A DNA stretch of 6,802 nt from an uncultured Collinsella sp. Its GTDB lineage: Bacteria > Actinomycetota > Coriobacteriia > Coriobacteriales > Coriobacteriaceae. Where the stretch lies: positions 1 through 6,802 of the forward strand of contig CABUVH010000108.1 in assembly GCA_902494935.1 (NCBI GenBank). Reading direction: 5' to 3'. Below, in pieces: positions 1-3,875 of the stretch (its first letter is position 1; every line of letters starts with the position of its first letter). The position numbers were made by a program, and so were the translations under genes. Below the pieces are notes generated by a model that did not search any database, was not told the origin of the DNA, and saw nothing but the letters and a program-made list of their open reading frames with translations.

Positions 1-149
1 GCCAGCGCGCATTCCAAAGCGCTCGCATCAAAGGGATTAATGACCGCCTGCTTGCCATCGCGCACGATGGTATTGGTCTTGGGGTCCATCTTGACCTCGG
101 TGCTGCCCGGCACGGCCTTGACGCACACCACCATATGGAAATCGCTCAT
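1..149 (-). CDS. etfB: Electron transfer flavoprotein beta subunit, N-terminal fragment
   Basis: This is the start of an EtfB/FixA-type protein; the gene runs off the left edge after 49 codons. The translation begins MSDFHMVVCVKAVPGST, the usual first beta strand of EtfB, followed by a short acidic/basic turn (MDPKTN, residues 21-26) and the conserved stretch INPFDASALECAL (37-49), which fits the family's 'NP.D..ALE.AL' pattern. In the family, EtfB pairs with EtfA, binds an AMP or second FAD, and carries electrons from a flavin dehydrogenase. The ATG lies 2 bases beyond the stop of the upstream dehydrogenase gene, and a GAAAGGGGG ribosome site (158-166 on this strand) sits inside that gene's last codons, so the two are translationally linked. 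EtfA would be expected next, outside the window. Whether this Etf is electron-confurcating cannot be judged from 49 residues. Confidence 0.9.
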   Translation of the reverse strand, partial: MSDFHMVVCVKAVPGSTEVKMDPKTNTIVRDGKQAVINPFDASALECAL

Positions 150-151
150 CT

Positions 152-1753
152 TCACGCGCCCCCTTTCTGGACGAGCTCATCCAAGAGCTTCTCCGAAAAC
201 AGGTTGCCGCGACCCAGCTGCCCGTCGGGATCGAGCTGGAGCTTGAGCCGCGCCGACTCGACCATGGCCTCGTGACCGTACATCGTCTCTAAGAAGCCCG
301 CCTTGATCTTGCCGACGCCGTGCTCGGCAGAAACGGCACCGCCCATAGCCGTTACCTCCGCAGCCCACTGGGCAAACAGCTCGCCACCGCGACGGTAGTC
401 CTGCGCATCGCGCGGCAGGATGTTCACATGCAGATGGTTGTTACCGATGTGCCCCCAGGCAGCAGATTCAAGCCCGCTTTCGGCCAGTGTGCGGCGATAG
501 AGGGCCACGACATCGGCAAGGCGTGCATTGGGCACCGACATGTCCGAACCCAGTTTGGTGATGGTGGGATCCGTGCGGCGACGCTCGTCGATAAGCATGT
601 TGACGCTCTCGGGGACCGCATGGCGGAAGAACCGCTGGCACTCGCGATCAACCTCGGTGCGCGCGACCCATGTCGCATCGTCGCGGCCACCCGCAAACTC
701 GAGCACCCATCCCAGGTGGTACAGTTCCTCGGTCGCCTGGGCCTCGTCATCGCAGTCGAGCTCCACGTAGACACAGACCTTGGCCTCTTTGTCGAGCGCC
801 GGCAGCGAGGCAAACGCCGTCGACTGCTCGCGCTGGCGACGTAGAATATCCAGGGCGCCAGCGTCGAAGTACTCGATGGCAGCCGCATGGGACAGGACGG
901 GACGCATGGAATCGGTAAAGGACACGGCCTTGTCTTCGCTATTGAAAAAGCAGCTCACACCCCAAACGACCGCAGGCGCCGCCTGCAGGGCAATCTCGAG
1001 CTCGGTGATAACGCCGAGCGTGCCGCAAGCACCGATAAAGAGGTCGATGGCGTCCATTTCGTCCGCAACGAAATAGCCTGAGGCATTTTTTGTCTTGGGC
1101 ATGGTATAGCCGGGAAGATCGAGCTCGAGCGTACGGCCCACTGCCGTCACGAGCGACAGGTGGCGGCCCTGGGCAAAAGCCTCGCCGCGCTGAAGCTCAA
1201 GCAAATCGCCATCAGCCAGCGCGACGTGGAGTCCCGTGATATGTGGGCGCATGGGACCGTAGGCGTAGCTGCGGGCACCAGAGGCGTTACATGCCGCCAT
1301 GCCGCCCAGACAGGCAGATGCCTCGGTGGGATCGGTGGGAAAGAACTGCTCGGGGGCCTCTTGGAACTCCTCGTAGGCCTCAAGCGATGCCTGGTCCCAA
1401 CCAGCAGTCGGCAGCACCTTCTTGCTCAGCTGCTTGCGCAGCTCCGAGAGCACAACGCCCGGCTCCACGCGCAGCAGAAATTGGCCTTGTTCATCGCGGC
1501 GAAGGCCCAAGTAGCGATTCATACGGGAAGTATTGAGGATATGCCCGCCGTGGGGCACGGCACCGGCGGCAAGGCCGGTTCGGGCGCCCTGAACCGTTAC
1601 CGGGACACGCTCGGCATGGAGCTTTTCCAAAATGGCACGGACCTCGTCTTCCGTTGTCGGAAACGAGATGCTCGAGGCCTCGCCCGATGCGCGAGACTCA
1701 TCGCGACCATACTCTTCGAACTCGTCGGTGAAGGGTTTGATGGTTGCAGACAC
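152..1753 (-). CDS. FAD-dependent D-2-hydroxyacid dehydrogenase (GlcD/D-lactate dehydrogenase family, Etf-linked)
   Basis: A 533-residue cytosolic flavoprotein that probably oxidises D-lactate, glycolate or a similar 2-hydroxyacid to the 2-oxoacid. The N-terminal half is a PCMH-type FAD-binding domain (about 27-210): QGARTGLAAGAVP (55-67) for the FAD pyrophosphate, and PTDPTEASACLGGMAACNAS (139-158) leading into GARSYAYG. The C-terminal half is an FAD-oxidase_C domain: WGHIGNNHLHVN (433-444) supplies the metal/substrate histidines H435, H440 and H442, and SAEHGVGKIK (475-484) holds the conserved E477-H478-G479. Length is slightly above typical GlcD (about 460-500); no Fe-S cysteine motif or membrane segment is seen. 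The start is GTG at 1753, chosen because AAAGGGGGAG lies 7 bases upstream and the family's N-terminal pattern starts there. The next gene is EtfB, which points to Etf rather than quinone or oxygen as acceptor, as in the LctBCD lactate dehydrogenase/Etf complex of Acetobacterium. Substrate is inferred. Confidence 0.9.
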   Translation of the reverse strand: MSATIKPFTDEFEEYGRDESRASGEASSISFPTTEDEVRAILEKLHAERVPVTVQGARTGLAAGAVPHGGHILNTSRMNRYLGLRRDEQGQFLLRVEPGVVLSELRKQLSKKVLPTAGWDQASLEAYEEFQEAPEQFFPTDPTEASACLGGMAACNASGARSYAYGPMRPHITGLHVALADGDLLELQRGEAFAQGRHLSLVTAVGRTLELDLPGYTMPKTKNASGYFVADEMDAIDLFIGACGTLGVITELEIALQAAPAVVWGVSCFFNSEDKAVSFTDSMRPVLSHAAAIEYFDAGALDILRRQREQSTAFASLPALDKEAKVCVYVELDCDDEAQATEELYHLGWVLEFAGGRDDATWVARTEVDRECQRFFRHAVPESVNMLIDERRRTDPTITKLGSDMSVPNARLADVVALYRRTLAESGLESAAWGHIGNNHLHVNILPRDAQDYRRGGELFAQWAAEVTAMGGAVSAEHGVGKIKAGFLETMYGHEAMVESARLKLQLDPDGQLGRGNLFSEKLLDELVQKGGA

Positions 1754-1760
1754 GCGAACT

Positions 1761-1774
1761 CCCCCTTTAGCTAA
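1761..1774 (-). promoter_or_regulatory. Ribosome binding site of the dehydrogenase gene, abutting the palindrome TTAGCTAA
   Basis: Read on the minus strand the sequence is TTAGCTAAAGGGGG, 7 bases before the GTG start. The AAAGGGGG core decides the non-ATG start of the dehydrogenase. TTAGCTAA is a perfect 8-bp palindrome that directly touches the ribosome site; the same palindrome touches the ribosome site of the 476-aa gene at 3859-3866. Confidence 0.7.
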
Positions 1775-1823
1775 CTACAGTGTTTGCAGGGAGATGTTAC
1801 CGCATCGTTTCGTCGACGTGTTC

Positions 1824-1834
1824 GAGACCGTCTC
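1824..1834. promoter_or_regulatory. 11-bp palindrome GAGAC-N-GTCTC, possible operator
   Basis: Perfect 5-bp arms GAGAC and GTCTC around one central base. It lies just downstream of the weak leftward -10 candidate, where a repressor of the dehydrogenase unit could act. It is short enough to arise by chance, and no regulator gene is present in the window. Confidence 0.25.
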
Positions 1835-1835
1835 C

Positions 1836-1863
1836 ATAATTGGCGATTTTTACGTTCGTGCAA
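1836..1863 (-). promoter_or_regulatory. Weak promoter candidate for the dehydrogenase-Etf unit
   Basis: On the minus strand TTGCAC (1863-1858) and AATTAT (1841-1836) are separated by 16 bases. Matches to the sigma-70 consensus are 3 of 6 and 4 of 6, so this is only a candidate. It would give a leader of about 75 bases and place the transcription start inside the palindrome at 1824-1834. Confidence 0.25.
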
Positions 1864-1995
1864 TTCGGCGAGCGGCTTGATTTCCTCGGCAGACGATGCT
1901 TTTGACACATATGGCCCCGCCGTCGCCGACCGCGCGATTGTCGCTTGAAAAAAGTTGGAGTATTTTTTGCCGCCTTTTACCTGCGGAGACACCAA

Positions 1996-2027
1996 TCCGT
2001 CAAGCATTTGGTCAGCAATTGGTCAAG
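1996..2027. repeat. Tandem TTGGTCA direct repeats at 11-12 bp spacing
   Basis: TTGGTCA occurs exactly at 2008-2014 and 2019-2025, 11 bp apart; a degenerate copy, TCCGTCAAG at 1996-2004, matches TTGGTCAAG (2019-2027) at 7 of 9 positions. An ACCAAT half-site at 1991-1996 faces them. Direct repeats with one-helical-turn spacing are typical of OmpR/PhoB-family response-regulator boxes, so this is a plausible regulator site for the rightward locus. The assignment to a regulator class is inference. Confidence 0.4.
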
Positions 2028-2054
2028 TAGTGGCTGATACCGTCGGCATCGACA

Positions 2055-2078
2055 GCCAAAACCGACAGAAGTTTTGGC
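2055..2078 (+). promoter_or_regulatory. Hairpin with 8-bp stem in the leader of the 98-aa gene
   Basis: GCCAAAAC (2055-2062) and GTTTTGGC (2071-2078) form a perfect 8-bp stem with an 8-base loop. The structure ends 21 bases before the ATG at 2100 and 10 bases before the GGGAGG ribosome site. No T-run follows, so it does not look like a terminator. It could be an operator or an mRNA leader element. Confidence 0.5.
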
Positions 2079-2099
2079 CCCAGAAGCAGGGAGGTTCCC

Positions 2100-2396
2100 A
2101 TGGCATATTACTGGCCCCAGTACGGCATCGTCATCGAAGTCGACGACGATCCCCATCTCCTGCCTTTCGACGAAGAGGCATTCCCCGATACGACGGTCTA
2201 CCACGTTACCACCGATGTGATCTGCGACCCCGAGTCGTTCTCGGCGCTCGCCCACCGCATCGCGCATATCCACGACATCGAGCTCCCTCCCGACTTCGAC
2301 GAGCTTGTCTACTCACGCCGCCTGATGCTTCACATGCTCTTTGGAGCGAACCCGTCCACCTTTGCGCGCATCTATACCGCCAAGGATGCCGCATGA
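2100..2396 (+). CDS. Small acidic protein resembling the core of a DUF559/Vsr-like nuclease fold
   Basis: A 98-residue, probably cytosolic protein of unknown function, with no signal peptide or membrane segment. GGGAGG (2089-2094) precedes the ATG by 5 bases, and the frame closes with TAG at 2028 upstream, so no longer version exists. Residues 5-17 (WPQYGIVIEVDDD) followed by PH, then VYHVTTDVI and a helical stretch ending RIAHI, resemble the 'Y.P....IE.D...H ... V.....D.....' layout of DUF559 and related endonuclease-like proteins common in Coriobacteria. The segment that normally carries the R/K residues between the E-x-D strand and the next strand is shortened, and the N-terminal half is missing. 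It may be a reduced, inactive derivative, or the likeness may be superficial. Its last codons overlap the next gene (ATGA), so it appears to lead that operon. Confidence 0.75.
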   Translation: MAYYWPQYGIVIEVDDDPHLLPFDEEAFPDTTVYHVTTDVICDPESFSALAHRIAHIHDIELPPDFDELVYSRRLMLHMLFGANPSTFARIYTAKDAA

Positions 2397-2902
2397 GCGC
2401 GAAGAAGCCACCCCACTTTGCAGGCCTGGGTCGTCACAAGAAGCTCATCCTTGCCTGTTTGGCCATCGTCTGTGCCCTTGTCGCCGTAGGACTATACGCT
2501 TGGCAGTCGCAGCCCGTACCCGAGGCGGGCGCTTCGGTTACGACGGCCGAGGGCAAAACGCGTCAGGAAATCCAAGATGAGCTCGACGCCATCGTCCGCG
2601 ACAACATGATGACGATTTCGGTCGCGCCGGTCGCTCAGTTGCAGGAGGACGGCAAGCTGCGCGTCAACGTGCAAAACGTCCAAGACAATAAATTTCCCCA
2701 GCGATTCCGCGTCATCCAAAACGACGAGACCATGTACGAATCCGGTGTGGTCGAGACCGGCAAGACAATCGAAACGTGCCCCGCCGGCGACATCAAAGAA
2801 GGCGAGGCGTACATCGAGATCCAGGCACTCGATGCCAAGACCCTCGACAGCCACGGCAATCCGACACGTGTCAAGGTGCGGGTTGAGCAAGCCGAGAACT
2901 AG
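2393..2902 (+). CDS. Membrane-anchored extracytoplasmic beta-domain protein of the surface locus
   Basis: A 169-residue protein starting with the ATGA that overlaps the previous stop; AAGGA lies 8 bases upstream. It has a short basic cytoplasmic tail (to K17), one membrane segment (about 18-37, LILACLAIVCALVAVGLYAW) without a clear signal-peptidase site, a short linker, a helical stretch (RQEIQDELDAIV) and an outer domain of about 110 residues with alternating hydrophobic strands (MTISVAPVAQL, LRVNVQNV, FRVIQN, YIEIQAL, RVKVRVEQ). The pattern 'M.I...P........L.V.NV..N.F...V.......Y.SG.......IE' resembles small surface domains found beside surface-complex or conjugative genes in clostridia and actinobacteria, from memory only. 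Coupling to the 98-aa gene and the secreted proteins downstream suggests a membrane partner or assembly protein for a surface complex. No catalytic motif is visible. Confidence 0.8.
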   Translation: MSAKKPPHFAGLGRHKKLILACLAIVCALVAVGLYAWQSQPVPEAGASVTTAEGKTRQEIQDELDAIVRDNMMTISVAPVAQLQEDGKLRVNVQNVQDNKFPQRFRVIQNDETMYESGVVETGKTIETCPAGDIKEGEAYIEIQALDAKTLDSHGNPTRVKVRVEQAEN

Positions 2903-2955
2903 CTTTTCCGGCCGACGCGGCACCGCACGCAATTCACCAGCATTCGTCCAATCAT

Positions 2956-2972
2956 CGCGGGGACGGCCCGCG
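2956..2972 (+). promoter_or_regulatory. GC-rich hairpin just upstream of the 199-aa secreted protein gene
   Basis: CGCGGG (2956-2961) and CCCGCG (2967-2972) form a perfect all-G/C 6-bp stem with loop GACGG. It ends 20 bases before the ATG at 2993 and 8 bases before its AAAGGA ribosome site. No T-run follows. It sits in the only sizeable gap (90 bases) within the surface locus, so it could protect or punctuate the message. Confidence 0.45.
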
Positions 2973-2992
2973 GCGAATAGAAAGGAACGACC

Positions 2993-3592
2993 ATGGACAT
3001 CACCAGGAACATGAACGGAGCCAGAGCGCTCGTCGTGGGCGCAGGGCTCGCGCTCGCGCTCGCAATGGGCGCCGCCCCGACGCCAGCTATGGCAGCCGGG
3101 CGCGTTGGAACCACGAAAGTAATGGTCAGGACCGAGATCGACAACGTTGAGTTCAAAGTTCCGACGGTTATTCCCTTCGTCGCCAAGGCCGACGGCACGC
3201 TTCAGGGCCCCTCAGAAGACGCGACCACCATCGACAATCATTCGGCCTACGGCATCCATGTCACCAACATGAAGATCGACGCCATGAACACCTGGACCAT
3301 TGCTGCCGACGCCAAAGCCGGAACCGCACAGAACTCCATCGACTTTAAGGTTGGCCCCGACGGCGCGCTCCAGAACGCCAGCGCCGCAATGCAGGGGACG
3401 GGCCTCGATCTTTCCAAGAATGCAGCCTTCGACATGGGCTACCAGGGCATTGCCGGCGGCAAGGACAAAATTAAGCTCAAGACAAGCGGAAACGTCGCCC
3501 GCGTCACGCGCGACATCTTCCGCGTAACCGGCGAAGGCGATCAGGTTGCAACGATCACCTGGACGGTCGAGCCCGGTGCGCACACGGCATAA
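2993..3592 (+). CDS. Secreted WxL-like surface protein (short form)
   Basis: A 199-residue exported protein. AAAGGA (2981-2986) precedes the ATG by 6 bases. A classical Sec signal peptide (basic to R11, hydrophobic 12-28) ends at PAMA, with likely cleavage after A34. The mature part has no cysteine, membrane segment or sorting signal and looks all-beta: VEFKVPTVIPFVAKADGTL (52-70), IHVTNMKID (88-96), W101-T-I, a Gly-rich region (149-157), a strand ending in NVARVT (167-172), and a C-terminal TITWTVEPG (187-195). Two W-x-hydrophobic motifs, W101-TI and W190-TV, the second in a terminal strand, recall the two motifs of WxL domains that bind peptidoglycan in Firmicutes; the match is loose. It overlaps the tiny sortase-anchored gene by 17 bases. 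It is probably the main secreted subunit of the locus, held to the wall non-covalently or through partners. Confidence 0.8.
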   Translation: MDITRNMNGARALVVGAGLALALAMGAAPTPAMAAGRVGTTKVMVRTEIDNVEFKVPTVIPFVAKADGTLQGPSEDATTIDNHSAYGIHVTNMKIDAMNTWTIAADAKAGTAQNSIDFKVGPDGALQNASAAMQGTGLDLSKNAAFDMGYQGIAGGKDKIKLKTSGNVARVTRDIFRVTGEGDQVATITWTVEPGAHTA

Positions 3593-3857
3593 GGCTGTCG
3601 CCCTGGCCGCCGCCGTCAGCATCCTAGCGTTTGGGCCAGCCATGGCCTTTGCCCAGCAAGAACAGGCGCAGGCCGCCACGCAAGTGACGGTCGACCTCTC
3701 GGAGCTCGACCGCGGCGACCGCGAGGAACCGTTGGCGCAGACAGGCGACAGACGATGGCTCTTGGCAGCAGGCGCCACAGCAGCAGGCGCGGGGACCGCC
3801 GGCCTCGGTCTGCACATCAAACGCAGCCAGAAACAAAACACGGACAGGCCGCACTAA
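3576..3857 (+). CDS. Miniature sortase-anchored protein with LAQTG signal (CscD-like)
   Basis: A 93-residue protein whose best start is GTG at 3576, inside the end of the previous gene: it puts the basic RTRHK directly before a hydrophobic core (AVALAAAVSILAF) and a clean AMAFA signal-peptidase site (cleavage near A26). An in-frame ATG at 3546 would add ten residues before it. After only about 30 mature residues comes L53-A-Q-T-G57, then a hydrophobic span (about 61-81, Gly/Ala rich) and the basic tail KRSQK: a complete cell-wall sorting signal. LAxTG is the form favoured by class E sortases of actinobacteria. The mature segment is acidic, with one likely strand (TQVTVDL). No strong ribosome site is seen, so translation probably depends on coupling. 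Tiny LPxTG proteins of this design occur in Firmicutes csc/WxL clusters, hence the suggested role as wall anchor or partner. The sortase gene is not in the window. Confidence 0.8.
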   Translation: MRTRHKAVALAAAVSILAFGPAMAFAQQEQAQAATQVTVDLSELDRGDREEPLAQTGDRRWLLAAGATAAGAGTAGLGLHIKRSQKQNTDRPH

Positions 3858-3858
3858 A

Positions 3859-3870
3859 TTAGCTAAGGAG
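3859..3870 (+). promoter_or_regulatory. Ribosome binding site of the 476-aa gene, overlapping the palindrome TTAGCTAA
   Basis: TTAGCTAAGGAG begins 1 base after the previous stop codon; AAGGAG (3865-3870) is 5 bases before the ATG at 3876. The 8-bp palindrome TTAGCTAA (3859-3866) shares its last bases with the ribosome site, as it also touches the one before the dehydrogenase gene. Confidence 0.6.
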
Positions 3871-3875
3871 ACCCC

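Larger units (their letters stand above)
1754..2099. other. Divergent intergenic control region
   Basis: No supported gene lies in this 346-base stretch between the leftward dehydrogenase unit and the rightward surface locus. It is visibly richer in A/T than the flanking genes. It contains the dehydrogenase ribosome site, a weak leftward promoter candidate, an 11-bp palindrome, an A6/T6 tract (1948-1968), tandem TTGGTCA-type repeats (1996-2027) and an 8-bp-stem hairpin (2055-2078). Both transcription units are probably controlled from here; which element serves which direction is not decidable from sequence alone. Confidence 0.7.

Noticed and set aside
1160..1774. 204-codon plus-strand ORF opposite the dehydrogenase N-terminus
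   Set aside because: The minus strand has a full conserved flavoprotein with its FAD motifs here; the plus frame shows no recognisable domain or ribosome site.
1902..1907. Plus-strand TTGACA as a -35 element
   Set aside because: No acceptable -10 hexamer lies 15-19 bases downstream in a GC-rich stretch.
1771..2007. 78-codon minus-strand ORF in the divergent intergenic region
   Set aside because: No ribosome binding site before its ATG, composition unlike the neighbouring proteins, and it overlaps the regulatory elements; it looks like a chance open frame.
3212..3841. 209-codon minus-strand ORF opposite the 199-aa and 93-aa genes
   Set aside because: It is the antisense shadow of two genes that have signal peptides and, for the first, a good ribosome site; the translation is Cys/Arg-rich low-complexity sequence with no domain.
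2993..3857. Programmed frameshift joining the 199-aa protein to the LAQTG sorting signal
   Set aside because: The second frame begins with its own complete signal peptide and cleavage site, which would be misplaced inside a fusion; no slippery sequence is seen in the overlap.
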